Shown piece after piece: positions 25,883 through 34,446 of a DNA stretch of 64,000 nt. The translations under genes were made by a program, and so were the position numbers. Location of the stretch: NCBI GenBank assembly GCA_963821235.1, contig CAWGCS010000001.1:372001-436000 (forward strand). Direction: 5' to 3'. The notes under the pieces were generated by a model that had not been told where the DNA came from, searched no databases, and saw only the letters and a list, made by a program, of their open reading frames with translations. Positions within the stretch are counted from its first letter, which is position 1, and the number at the start of each line of letters is the position of its first letter. The DNA comes from CTSoil-043 sp963821235. GTDB taxonomy: Bacteria > Chloroflexota > Limnocylindria > Limnocylindrales > CSP1-4.

Positions 25883-26053
25883 ATGCGTGAGTTGAGGGCA
25901 ATGAGGCATCCGAATGAGCCGATCCGGCTCGTCGTGGCTCAACGCGGGGAACGAGTGACCATCCGACTAAACATCAAGGTCGGGCCGCGCCTGGCGATCG
26001 TGGCGACAGGCTTCTGCCTGCTCGCTCTTGCTCGGTTGCTCGTCGGGTCCTAG
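25883..26053 (+). CDS. Possible small membrane protein (56 aa)
   Basis: The frame reads IRLVVAQRGERVTIRLNIKV followed by a hydrophobic C-terminal helix (RLAIVATGFCLLALARLL) and stops at 26053. ATG 25883 or 25901 could start it. It lies between two minus-strand genes and has no partner. Offered as possible only. Confidence 0.3.
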   Translation: MRELRAMRHPNEPIRLVVAQRGERVTIRLNIKVGPRLAIVATGFCLLALARLLVGS

Positions 26054-26103
26054 GCCGCGATGGCATGGTGTTTCGGGCCGGAGGTTCTGACCGGGAGGAC
26101 TCA

Positions 26104-27102
26104 CTAACGTCCCCGACCGCGCTCCCGATCGAGGACTGCCTCGACGACGGCCCGCAACGCCTTGGGCAGATCGGCCAGCTGGCACACGTGATCGCCCTCG
26201 ATCGGCTTGCTGCAGGTCCTGCAGCGTCGCACCGGGGCCTCCTTGGCCGATGACGGCGGGGACGCGTTGAGGATCTGACTGATGCGCTCGATCTGCTCGG
26301 GGGACAGTGGGTGTGGCGGACAGCAGCGCCGGCAGTGGATCGGACCACCGCCAATCGTCCAACTCGTGCCGTGATCCGGATGGTGCGACCGGGATGCTGT
26401 CTCGATCGGCGCCATGCGTTCTCGGTACGCCGGCCAGGGCTTGCCGTCGCGCCGGCTCGTCTCGTCGCCGAGGAAGGGACGGCCGCATCCTTGGCAGGGC
26501 ACGCCGCCATGGAACTCGTCCCAGCTCAGTCGATCGTCGTCCGTCCACACCACGTCGGGATAGGCCGGGACACGAGGACGAGGCGCCTCCCCAGGCCTCC
26601 CGGCGATTGCCCGCACCCGCGCCCGAACGCCTCGGGCGATCGACTCATCGCCTAAGGCAGCGAAGATCGGCCGCGCCATCCGGACCTCGTCGGGCTCCCC
26701 TGCCTCGAGGGCGGCCTCCTCACGGAGCCCTGCCTCGTAACCGACTGGGTTCTCGCGACGCCGACGCTCGGCGTGGCGGCGGTGCCAGTACTCCAGGCGG
26801 GCCACCCTCGCCGGTGCGACCGCCCGATCGCGAGCGTGGCTGTCGGCAAGGATCACAGCGACCACCCATGCAGCCCGCTCCTCAGGCGATGGCTGGCCTT
26901 CCGGCGTCAGGATCCGATCGATCTCGACGGTGATTGCATCGAGGTTGGCTCGATGCGTTTCCTGGCTGATCCGCCCGTCGACATAGTCGTCGAGAGTCCG
27001 GTTCCGGAGATCGATGGGAGCCTCGATCGTCGTGCCCGAGGGACCGGCCTCCTCCAAGGGTTCGGATCCCAGTTCGCACTCCGCCGAGGTGCGCCCCGGC
27101 AC
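26104..27102 (-). CDS. Putative zinc-binding protein with CxxC motifs
   Basis: A 332-residue protein. The first half is charged and helical (RTLDDYVDGRISQETHRANL, HARDRAVAPARVARLEYWHR). The second half carries metal-type motifs: GGVPCQGCGRPFLGDE, then SHHPDHGTSW and IHCRRCCPPH, and a final RRCRTCSKPIEGDHVC, suggesting two zinc ribbons; the CxxC...HxxH...CxxC order around 215-280 loosely recalls HNH-like zinc scaffolds. It sits just downstream of the PD-(D/E)XK-like gene on the same strand (33-base gap), so the two may be one operon. Function unknown. The GTG start at 27102 is uncertain. Confidence 0.6.
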   Translation of the reverse strand: MPGRTSAECELGSEPLEEAGPSGTTIEAPIDLRNRTLDDYVDGRISQETHRANLDAITVEIDRILTPEGQPSPEERAAWVVAVILADSHARDRAVAPARVARLEYWHRRHAERRRRENPVGYEAGLREEAALEAGEPDEVRMARPIFAALGDESIARGVRARVRAIAGRPGEAPRPRVPAYPDVVWTDDDRLSWDEFHGGVPCQGCGRPFLGDETSRRDGKPWPAYRERMAPIETASRSHHPDHGTSWTIGGGPIHCRRCCPPHPLSPEQIERISQILNASPPSSAKEAPVRRCRTCSKPIEGDHVCQLADLPKALRAVVEAVLDRERGRGR

Positions 27103-27135
27103 ATCCCCCTAGGTCCATCTTGCTCTGGTGTTCGG

Positions 27136-28542
27136 TCAGGAATCCGGGAGCGACGCTTCTCCGAACTCGCGACCCGCGTCGCTGAAATCGGGTGGCTCTG
27201 GCGAGGCGACGAGCGAGCCTGCCTCCGCCTGGCTCGGAAGTCTGGGCGCCGATGGGTTCCAGGGCTTGAGGCCCTGGACAATGGTGCGGTAGAAGTCGAG
27301 CGACTGGCGCTTGCTCTCGCCGACGAACGAGCCGGCGGTCTTGCCGCGCTTCGTCCCCATCTCGTATGCCATCGATAGGTGGAACGCACGAGGCTCGCGG
27401 TGGGCATCGGCCGCGAACAGCAGACGTTCGGGCTTCTCGCGAACATCCTTGAGGGTCGCCGAGACGGACTCCTTGGCGTTCGGATACGAGACCTCGATCC
27501 GCAGCGCGTCGGGCGCATCCTTGAGCTGGCGGACGATCCAGGCGACGCGAGTCTTCGGGCGACCCTCACGTGGCGCAGGGAGCTCCACGCTGGTGGTGAA
27601 GAGGCGGGTGCGAAGGTCCGCGGAAAGCTCGATCGGGGCGACGGCATCCGGGACGCGAATGGTCGCTCCGAGGCGGCCGTGATCCACCAGTGAGCGCACC
27701 AGCAGGTCGAGACGCGCGGCCGGGTCGAGCTTTCTGGGCAAGACCGCGTCCACCGCGCGCCCGAGGTCTTGACACAACCCAAGAGCGAGGTACTGGACGA
27801 ACTGCTCCCAGCGCGACGCGACGTCGCGAACGCCCTTGTCGGAGAGGCGGAGCGTGTGTTGGCGGGCCCCGTCTCTGACGGTCACCCACTGCTCACCCAT
27901 GTCATCGAAGCCGCCCGCGCCGGCCTTCTCGTGATCGAGGTACGCGATCAGCTCGCCAAGGATCCAGGCTTGATCCGTGTCGCTGATCCCGCGATGCACG
28001 TGCCACACGCGTGCCTCCGTCATCACCTGCCACCACGACAGGTGACGCAGCGTGACCTTGCGGGTCTTGCGGGCGTCGATCGGGATTGGGCTCTCCATCG
28101 GCGACGCCGTGATCTGGTTGCTGATCGTCAGCACGGCGTCGAAGCTGTGAGTCCGGGCAAGATCGAGGTAGCGCTCCACCTGGTCCGTTCGCAGTGGGAC
28201 GCCGCCGGTCTTCACCTCGAGCAGGCAGACCCAGCGGGTCTTGCCCCGCTCGACCACGATCGCTCCATCGGGGATCGCGGCCTTCTCGTCGGCGTCGAGG
28301 AAGCGCACCTCGGTGTACGTGTCAATCCGGCCGGCAGGGGCGCCGAGGTGCGAGACGAGGGCCCGCCCGAACTGCGGCACAGCTCGCATCACGGCGAGCA
28401 GGGACGACGTCGCCCGCTGCTCCTGCTCATCCTGGCCACCGATGCCGGTGGTCGGGATCAGCCGCGCCTGATGCCAGGCCTCCTCCGGCTTAGGTGCTGG
28501 CTTGGCGATCGCCACGTCTTCTCCCCTCATGGCTGAGCGCAC
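27136..28542 (-). CDS. PD-(D/E)XK nuclease-like protein
   Basis: A 468-residue protein. A nuclease-fold core is visible: E78 (TYTEVRFLD), PD at 91-92 (IPDGAIVVERG), and E109-V-K111 in CLLEVKTGG, followed by the helix DQVERYLDLAR and a strand AVLTISNQI. This is the D...ExK catalytic pattern of restriction-type endonucleases. The C-terminal two thirds are unfamiliar. Homologues are often labelled only as stress response or hypothetical proteins. Likely start GTG 28542 or the ATG four codons later. Together with the downstream putative zinc protein it may form a two-gene DNA-targeting unit; that is inference. Confidence 0.7.
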   Translation of the reverse strand: MRSAMRGEDVAIAKPAPKPEEAWHQARLIPTTGIGGQDEQEQRATSSLLAVMRAVPQFGRALVSHLGAPAGRIDTYTEVRFLDADEKAAIPDGAIVVERGKTRWVCLLEVKTGGVPLRTDQVERYLDLARTHSFDAVLTISNQITASPMESPIPIDARKTRKVTLRHLSWWQVMTEARVWHVHRGISDTDQAWILGELIAYLDHEKAGAGGFDDMGEQWVTVRDGARQHTLRLSDKGVRDVASRWEQFVQYLALGLCQDLGRAVDAVLPRKLDPAARLDLLVRSLVDHGRLGATIRVPDAVAPIELSADLRTRLFTTSVELPAPREGRPKTRVAWIVRQLKDAPDALRIEVSYPNAKESVSATLKDVREKPERLLFAADAHREPRAFHLSMAYEMGTKRGKTAGSFVGESKRQSLDFYRTIVQGLKPWNPSAPRLPSQAEAGSLVASPEPPDFSDAGREFGEASLPDS

Positions 28543-28995
28543 CGTCCCCAGCCCGCAGGTGTCGACGCGGTCATGCCGTGGGCAGAACGGCTGGCGCCGA
28601 GGCTACGCCGCCCGCGACCGAGGCAGCAGGGGCCGTTAGTACCATTCGGGCCGGCCATCGCTGCCCGGGCGTCGCCCGATGATTCCCATCGTTCGCGGGA
28701 TGGGACTCGCGCGGGACACTGCGGGGCAGATCAGCCAGCACGAACGTTCCCACGCGGCCGGAACCCTACCCTCGACGAACGCCCGACCTCATGCTGCGTT
28801 GACGGGCGTCCCGACGGTCGTACGCCCTCACCCGGCGGCCGCCCGCCTCTCCGCGACCCGGGAGGACGGGGACGGGGCCATGCTGGATCCCGCGTGTTCA
28901 GGCGACCCCTTTGGATCTGACGAAGCCACCGGGCGACTCGCTGGTCCATCGCCTCTTGACCGGCGGTATATCGTCGAGTCCGCCAGAGGGTTGGG
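28543..28995 (+). other. Intergenic region, no convincing gene
   Basis: About 450 bases between a minus-strand and a plus-strand gene. Short frames exist on both strands but all are Arg/Pro/Gly-rich shadows without ribosome sites. It must contain the divergent promoters; TTGACC near 28962 and TATATC near 28973 are too close together to be one promoter. Confidence 0.5.
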
Positions 28996-29586
28996 GTGTT
29001 TCGCGTGGCTCAGGTGGACGCGTCGGCTGTCATCGCGGACGGTCGACGCTGGGAACGCTGGACGATCGACGAGATCCTCGACGGTCGCGTTCGGCTGCTG
29101 ACCTGCGAGGCCCGCGACAGCGTAGCGGCCGACGGCGCAGCCGTGCTTCCGCAGTTGGCCGGCCTCCCGGAGGCGCGTCCCGATAGGGAGGCGATGGCCG
29201 CGGCCGCGATGGCCATCGAGCTCGCGCCAACCCGCGAAGCCTGGACGGACGAGATCGGCGTCATTGTCGATGAAGCCGAGCTCACGCGGCTCCTCGGGAA
29301 ACGCACGTCCCGTGGTGGGCTCCCCGGTCGGCGTCCCCTCCGGGAGGGCGACGTCTTCTGGGTCCTCGTGCCGCCCGAGACGGACGCCTCGTGGGCGCCA
29401 GCTTCCCGCTGGGTCCAGGTGGCTCCCGGGGACTATGTCTCGCGAGCGCAGACGGCGACCGACGTCCTCCGCGACTACGCCGCGGCAGGCGCCGTCGTCC
29501 TCGACCTGACCGCGGCGGCCCGCCAGGCGGTGAAGCACCTCTACCACCGGGCCGAGCTGGCCGCTGGCGCGGCACTCGAGGCCTAG
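28996..29586 (+). CDS. Unknown protein in MBL/SLATT cluster (196 aa)
   Basis: A GC-rich intact frame ending two bases before the MBL gene. It begins VFRVAQVDASAVIADGRRWE and ends in an Ala-rich helix. The middle has EIGVIVDEAELTRLLGKRTS and GDVFWVLVPP, suggesting an alpha/beta protein. No signal or TM helix. Start GTG 28996 is the first after an in-frame stop; a GTG four codons later is possible. Not recognised; the tight spacing implies co-translation with, and a shared job with, the MBL hydrolase. Confidence 0.7.
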   Translation: MFRVAQVDASAVIADGRRWERWTIDEILDGRVRLLTCEARDSVAADGAAVLPQLAGLPEARPDREAMAAAAMAIELAPTREAWTDEIGVIVDEAELTRLLGKRTSRGGLPGRRPLREGDVFWVLVPPETDASWAPASRWVQVAPGDYVSRAQTATDVLRDYAAAGAVVLDLTAAARQAVKHLYHRAELAAGAALEA

Positions 29587-29588
29587 GC

Positions 29589-30740
29589 GTGGGCAGCGCC
29601 GGTACCCTCGACCCCGCGCTCCTCGCGGCGCCGGCGCCGCTCGCCCTCGGGCCGACCGACCTCGCCCTCTTCGTCCTCAACGTCGGCGATGGCGACGGGC
29701 TCGTGCTGCGGTTCCCTGACGACGGTTCCGGCCGCCCGGCGTTCGCGGTCGTCGATGCCTTCGACGGCGACAAGACGGTCGCCCTCCTTGGCGCCCTCGG
29801 GGCGAGCGACCTGAGGTTCGTCTGCGCGACCCACCCCCATTTCGACCACATCAAAGGGCTGCGGGCCGTCCTGCGTGCCTTCGACGGGCACGTCGGGGCG
29901 TTCTGGGATGCCGGGTTCCGGTTCACCTCGGCGACCTACCAGGCGCTCATCGAGGAGGCGGAGCGCCAGCGGATCTCGTTCGTCCGCCCGACGTCGGGCT
30001 TCGAGATCTACGTCGGCACGGCGCGGCTCGCCGTGCTCTCGCCGTCGATCTACCTGCGCAACCGCTACGACACCTACGGGGTCGATGTGAACAACGCGTC
30101 GATCGTCCTGCGCATCGCCTACCCGGAGCGTCCCCCGAGCACGGACTTCCCGGCTCCGGCGGGGGTCGCCGCACGGAGGAGCCTCCCCGATCTCCCGACC
30201 CGGACGATCATCCTCGGCGGCGACGCGCAGACGGATGCGTGGGGCCGGGTGCTCGATGAATTCCCCCACTTCGCGAAGGACGAGCAGAACTGGGCGCGGG
30301 CGATCAGCGCTCGATCCGGCCGCCAGCCGCTCGCCTGTGACCTCTTCAAGGTGAGCCATCACGGCTCGAAGCGGGGCATCAACCTCGAGCTCATCGAGCG
30401 CTTCGGTGACCGCACCGGAGCCGGACCGAGCAACGGGCCGAACATCCTGGTCACCTCATCGGCGACCGATGGCGACTCCGAATACGGCTTCCCGCATCTC
30501 GTCACCCAGGAGCTCCTGCGCGAGGTCCGCGACCCGCTCGCGTCCAAGCTCAGCGGCACCCACAAGCACGACGGAGCACTGGGCATCCATCACACGGCCC
30601 AGCAGGTCGGCGGCGGGCCCGCCGGGTCGGTCGCCTTCGTGGTCGCTGGAGACGGGAGCCGTGCCCTCTACCGGTTCGGCGACGCCGTCGCCGAGGCGGT
30701 GGACCTCGGCACCGCACGAAGGGTGGCGAACATCACGTGA
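29589..30740 (+). CDS. MBL-fold metallohydrolase (ComEC-like)
   Basis: A 383-residue metallo-beta-lactamase-fold enzyme. The metal motif is THPHFDHIKG (H82, H84, D86, H87); further ligands are probably in IILGGDAQTD (about 215) and KVSHHGSKRG (about 255), the latter a feature of the ComEC/RNase-J-like and DNA-uptake-type MBL group. Two other histidines occur in SGTHKHDGALG. The family cuts phosphodiester or ester bonds. GTG 29589 follows the preceding stop by two bases, so the pair is an operon. No signal peptide, so it acts in the cytosol. Possibly a nuclease or nucleotide hydrolase of a conflict system. Confidence 0.88.
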   Translation: MGSAGTLDPALLAAPAPLALGPTDLALFVLNVGDGDGLVLRFPDDGSGRPAFAVVDAFDGDKTVALLGALGASDLRFVCATHPHFDHIKGLRAVLRAFDGHVGAFWDAGFRFTSATYQALIEEAERQRISFVRPTSGFEIYVGTARLAVLSPSIYLRNRYDTYGVDVNNASIVLRIAYPERPPSTDFPAPAGVAARRSLPDLPTRTIILGGDAQTDAWGRVLDEFPHFAKDEQNWARAISARSGRQPLACDLFKVSHHGSKRGINLELIERFGDRTGAGPSNGPNILVTSSATDGDSEYGFPHLVTQELLREVRDPLASKLSGTHKHDGALGIHHTAQQVGGGPAGSVAFVVAGDGSRALYRFGDAVAEAVDLGTARRVANIT

Positions 30741-30878
30741 GGGCGCCGAGCGGCAGCCCGGTGAGTTGCGCGCACCGGCCCCCTGGCCGTTGTCACCGCC
30801 TGGAGGCGGGCCGAGCTGCCGGAGATGGACGCACTCGCAGGGACTCGTGAGCGAGCTGCTAGGAATCAGGGAGCGCAG

Positions 30879-31457
30879 ATGACGAACCCTCCTGCCGAGG
30901 AACACGGGAACCCGGTATCCGCGAAGCGCATCGAGGTCTGCCTCCAGAGCGCGAGCTTCTGGGTGGACGAGCTCCCGAGATACGCCGATCGCCAGCAGCA
31001 GCGCGCGGACAGTTGGGCGATCGCCGCGGGCATCCTGAGCGCGATCACCAGCCTGTCGATCTGGCCGCTCCTGGAGAAGGGCTCGGACCCGCCCCAGCTG
31101 GTGCTGGTCTCCACGGTTGCCCTGCTGGCGGCCATCTGCGCGCTGGTGCCGCGAGTGAAGAACTACGCTGAGCTCGCGGGGCAGGCACGCGAACTGAGCA
31201 GCCGCTACGGGAGCCTCAAGGGCGACCTCATCGATCTGGCGAACACCAAGCCCCTCGATCAGGAGCGGGCTCGGGTCGTCGTCACCGAGTTCCAGGCCAC
31301 CAAGGAGAAGAAGGACGCTCTCCGCGGCCTCCCCGACCGGGCGAAAGGCGAGATCAGACTCGCCGACCTGGCCCGCAGAGTCGCGGAGGCTCGACGCATC
31401 GCGGCCGATGCGGAGAGGACCGCCGAGCTGGCGAAGGGCGCGGTGACTCCCCCCTAG
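30879..31457 (+). CDS. SLATT-like two-TM protein
   Basis: A 192-residue membrane protein. An N-terminal helix (RIEVCLQSASFWVDELPRYA) leads to two TM helices (ADSWAIAAGILSAITSLSIW and QLVLVSTVALLAAICALVP) with a short loop, followed by long charged helices (NYAELAGQARELSSRYGS to the C-terminus). This is the arrangement of the SLATT superfamily, pore-forming effectors in nucleotide-signalling conflict systems. ATG 30879 has AGGGAG just upstream, which fixes the start. It lies 138 bases after the MBL gene, same strand. Assignment rests on layout and composition, not on a search. Confidence 0.65.
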   Translation: MTNPPAEEHGNPVSAKRIEVCLQSASFWVDELPRYADRQQQRADSWAIAAGILSAITSLSIWPLLEKGSDPPQLVLVSTVALLAAICALVPRVKNYAELAGQARELSSRYGSLKGDLIDLANTKPLDQERARVVVTEFQATKEKKDALRGLPDRAKGEIRLADLARRVAEARRIAADAERTAELAKGAVTPP

Positions 31458-31651
31458 TCCGGCTCCTCCTGCCGACTGCTTTCGGGAACGGCCGTCTCCG
31501 CTGCTTCCGCGCGCTCGGGCCGGCGAACCCGCATCAGGGCAGCCGGTAGCCCGAAGGCCACCAGCCGCCAGCAGCCGCCTGGACTCTGCTGCTCGGCGTC
31601 CACCCGCGTGGAGAAGCCGTCTGTCCGTTGCCCAGGGTGCGAACTGGTCTC

Positions 31652-31679
31652 TTGACGCGTGCCTGTCTGGTGATATGGT
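31652..31679 (+). promoter_or_regulatory. Promoter of the ROK/alpha-glucan operon
   Basis: TTGACG (31652-31657) and TATGGT (31674-31679) are 16 bases apart, about 50 bases upstream of the ROK gene, which has its own GAGGGG ribosome site. Confidence 0.5.
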
Positions 31680-31727
31680 TTATGCGGCGAACAAACGAAC
31701 ACGCAGCGATCGCAACCGAGGGGCACC

Positions 31728-32951
31728 ATGGCGCGACCTCGCAACGGATCCGGGGCATTCATCCGCGGACTGAACCGGTCCGCGATCTTGGCCTACATCT
31801 GGCAGCACGGGCCGGTGGCCCGCGTCGAGATCGCCAAGGCGCTGGTCCTGAGTCCTGCGACGGTCACCGTTCTGACCAGGGACCTCGTGCAAGAGGGTCT
31901 GGTGCGTGAAGTCGCGCAAGCTCCCTCTACCGGTGGGCGCCCGGGGATCCTTCTCGGGTTGGTCGCCAAAGCGGCGCACGCCCTCGGGGTCAAGATCTCC
32001 TCGCACGGTCTGACCGCCGTCCGGGTGTCACTCGACGGCGAACCCCTGCAGTTCGCGGAACGCCCCTTCGATGCGGCCGCGCCCGACGCGGTGGACCGTC
32101 TCATCGACGAGCTGGCCCTGCTCGCGAACTCGGGTGGGGGCCGGTCTCGGCTGCTCGGCATCGGACTCGGCGTTCCTGGGACCGTCGATCCGCGAGGCGG
32201 CGGGACCGTCGAGTCGCCGATCCTCGGCTGGCGCGCGCTGCCGCTGGCAGCCCGCGCGCAGGAGCGGCTACAAGTCCCGGTCCTCGTCGACAACGACGTC
32301 AATACGCTTGCGGTGTCGGAGCGTCTGTATGGCCGGGGTCGCACCGTCGAGCACTCGATCACGGTCACCATCGGGCTCGGGGTGGGGCTCGGGATCATCC
32401 TCGGCGGCGAGCTCCATCGCGGCGCGCTCGGCGGCGCCGGCGAGTTCGGGCACGTCCGCGTCCTCGAGGACGGAGCGGCGTGCTACTGCGGCGGTCGCGG
32501 CTGCCTCGAGACGCTCGTGTCGGATGGCGCGCTGACGGCTGCTGGCCGTGAGATCGGGCTCCTGGACGAGGGCGACGGTGTCGACCGCCTGCGGGAGCTT
32601 GCCGACAGCGGCAGCCTCGGAGCCCGCGAGATCTACGCCCGAGCCGGCCGAACGCTCGGCCGTGCCGTCGCGGGATTGGTGAATGTGCTCAGTCCCCAGC
32701 TCGTGCTGGTGAGCGGCGAAGGCACTCAGGCATGGCCACACCTCGAGCCGGCCTTCGAGGAGGCCATGCGAGCCGACATCTTTGCGCCACTGGCCGGCGT
32801 TGCCGTGGAGATGGACCCCTGGGATGACGCCAAGTGGGCCCGAGGCGCCGCGGCCCTCGTACTTCGAGCCACCTTCTCTCCGCCCCTCTACGAGCACCAG
32901 TCGGATGACGCCATCCGCGCTCGCTTGACCACGAGCGAGGGTGCGGCATGA
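31728..32951 (+). CDS. ROK-family transcriptional regulator
   Basis: A 407-residue regulator (NagC/XylR type). An N-terminal winged helix (RSAILAYIWQHGPVARVEIA, SPATVTVLTRDLVQEGLV) precedes the ROK sugar-binding domain: GIGLGVPGTVDP, VDNDVNTLAVSE, GGAGEFGHV and the zinc motif CYCGGRGCLE (three cysteines visible). It opens the sugar operon, so it likely represses it until an alpha-glucoside binds. ATG 31728 with GAGGGG upstream. Confidence 0.92.
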   Translation: MARPRNGSGAFIRGLNRSAILAYIWQHGPVARVEIAKALVLSPATVTVLTRDLVQEGLVREVAQAPSTGGRPGILLGLVAKAAHALGVKISSHGLTAVRVSLDGEPLQFAERPFDAAAPDAVDRLIDELALLANSGGGRSRLLGIGLGVPGTVDPRGGGTVESPILGWRALPLAARAQERLQVPVLVDNDVNTLAVSERLYGRGRTVEHSITVTIGLGVGLGIILGGELHRGALGGAGEFGHVRVLEDGAACYCGGRGCLETLVSDGALTAAGREIGLLDEGDGVDRLRELADSGSLGAREIYARAGRTLGRAVAGLVNVLSPQLVLVSGEGTQAWPHLEPAFEEAMRADIFAPLAGVAVEMDPWDDAKWARGAAALVLRATFSPPLYEHQSDDAIRARLTTSEGAA

Positions 32952-33044
32952 CATCGAACCGCAGTAGGGGGAGTGCGTACTGAGCATGCGTCGACTCCCG
33001 TCCGACACGGCACCTACCGGAGTGAACACAGGAGGATGGACTCG

Positions 33045-34361
33045 ATGAAGCGAACACTGGCAGTGATCCTCGCGGGTGCGGGCCTCGTGGTCAGCGCATG
33101 CGGAACGGGCGTGGCATCGCCGTCCGCGGAAAGTGCCACTCCGAGCACCGAACCGAGTGCGACTGAGCCGGTCGCGAGTGCCAGTCCCAACACGGCCGCT
33201 GACGAGTGCGCGGGCGGCAAGGAAGCCAAGATCACCTTCTGGCATACCTACAACACCGACGGGCCGGAGACGAAGCAGTTCGACGCGGTCGTCATCCCGG
33301 CCTTTGAGCGGAAGTGCCCGAACATCACGGTGGAGGCCATCGTCCAACCGTATGACGGCCTGCACGATCAACTCGTCACCGCCGTCGCTGGCGGCGGCTT
33401 GCCCGATGTCATGCGCATGGACATCATCTGGACCCCGGAGTTTGCCGCTATCGGTGCGCTCACCGAGGTTGATGGGATGCCCGGGTTCGACGCGATCAAG
33501 GCCTCGGTCTTCCCGGGCCCGCTGGCGACCAACGCCTACCAGGGCAAGTACTACGGCGTGCCGCTCGACACCAACACCCAGGTCCTGATCTACAACACCG
33601 ATCTCGTCCCGACGGCGCCCAAGACCCTTGATGAGTTGAAGGCTGCCGCAACGGCCATGAAGGGGACCGACCAATGGGGCCTCGGCCTCGGGGGTTCCGG
33701 CGGCTGGAACGTCTTCCCGTGGTTCTGGACGGCTGGTGGATCCGTCACGGATGACGCCTACACGAAGGCCTCGGGCTACCTCGACTCCGACGCCTCAATC
33801 GCCGCCCTCCAGTGGCTCGTCGACCTCACCAAGGACGGCCTGATGGGTCCGTCGGCGACCGGGGGAAAGCCCGACTCGTGGGGTGGATTCCAGTCGGCCA
33901 AGTACGGCATGATCTCGGACGGTCCCTGGTTCTTCCCAATCATCGGCAGCGCGATGGGTCCAAACGTCGTTCCGGCGACGATCCCGACCGGGCCTGGCGG
34001 CTCAGTCTCGGTCATCGGCGGTGAGAATCTGGTCATCTTCAAGAGCTCCCAGAACCAGGAAGCCGCATGGGCATTCAGCCGATTCATGCTGAGCGACGAG
34101 GCACAGATGGACATGGCCGCCGTCGGACAGCTTCCCGTCACCGAGAGTGCGGCCGCGTCCAAGGCCGTTACGAACGTGGCGTACTACGCGCCCTTCGTCG
34201 AGCAACTCAAGACCGCCAAGCCCCGGCCGGTCACTCCGGCCTGGGTCAAGATGGATCCGATCCTGACGGACGCCTTCGATGCCGCATTGCGCGGCAAGAA
34301 GACCGCGGCCGAGGCGCTCCACGAGGCCGCCGCCCTCATCGACCCGCTCCTGACCCCGTAG
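33045..34361 (+). CDS. Sugar ABC transporter substrate-binding lipoprotein (CUT1)
   Basis: A 438-residue extracytoplasmic solute-binding protein (family 1). The signal peptide LAVILAGAGLVVSAC ends in a lipobox cysteine, followed by a Ser/Thr/Ala/Pro linker of about 30 residues. ITFWHTYNTDGPE starts the mature domain; LPDVMRMDIIWTPEFAAIG and KYYGVPLDTNTQ are typical. ATG 33045 is chosen because AGGAGG sits about nine bases upstream; ATG 33036 touches it. The two permeases and three glycosidases downstream indicate an alpha-glucan oligosaccharide ligand. Confidence 0.93.
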   Translation: MKRTLAVILAGAGLVVSACGTGVASPSAESATPSTEPSATEPVASASPNTAADECAGGKEAKITFWHTYNTDGPETKQFDAVVIPAFERKCPNITVEAIVQPYDGLHDQLVTAVAGGGLPDVMRMDIIWTPEFAAIGALTEVDGMPGFDAIKASVFPGPLATNAYQGKYYGVPLDTNTQVLIYNTDLVPTAPKTLDELKAAATAMKGTDQWGLGLGGSGGWNVFPWFWTAGGSVTDDAYTKASGYLDSDASIAALQWLVDLTKDGLMGPSATGGKPDSWGGFQSAKYGMISDGPWFFPIIGSAMGPNVVPATIPTGPGGSVSVIGGENLVIFKSSQNQEAAWAFSRFMLSDEAQMDMAAVGQLPVTESAAASKAVTNVAYYAPFVEQLKTAKPRPVTPAWVKMDPILTDAFDAALRGKKTAAEALHEAAALIDPLLTP

Positions 34362-34378
34362 CGGAATCGGCAACCGTG

Positions 34379-34430
34379 CCCGGCCGGGACGTCGAAGGAC
34401 GTCTCCTCCTCCGCGACGCGCCCGGCCGGC
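34379..34430 (+). other. Intercistronic hairpin between binding protein and permease
   Basis: Self-complementary CCCGGCCGGG (34379-34388) can pair with CCCGGCCGG at 34421-34429, and an inner GACGTC (34388-34393) / GACGTC (34398-34403) hairpin with loop GAAG lies between. It follows the binding-protein stop by 17 bases. Comparable hairpins lie in the other two sugar operons; a role in mRNA stability or partial termination is likely. Confidence 0.55.
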
Positions 34431-34446
34431 GCAGCGGCCTTCCGGC

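Larger units (their letters stand above)
21157..31457. mobile_element. Putative genomic (defence-like) island next to tRNA-Thr
   Basis: From the tRNA to the end of the SLATT gene the sequence changes character: GC is visibly lower in much of 21200-28500, codon third positions are less GC-biased, genes are spaced apart rather than overlapping, strands alternate, and few products are recognisable. Contents include a HEPN-like pseudogene, a DUF3892 protein, a putative zinc protein, a PD-(D/E)XK-like protein, an MBL hydrolase and a SLATT-like protein. No integrase, transposase or flanking direct repeat was found, so boundaries and mobility are inference. The last three genes (28996-31457) are again GC-rich and could be a separate acquisition. 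Confidence 0.45.
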
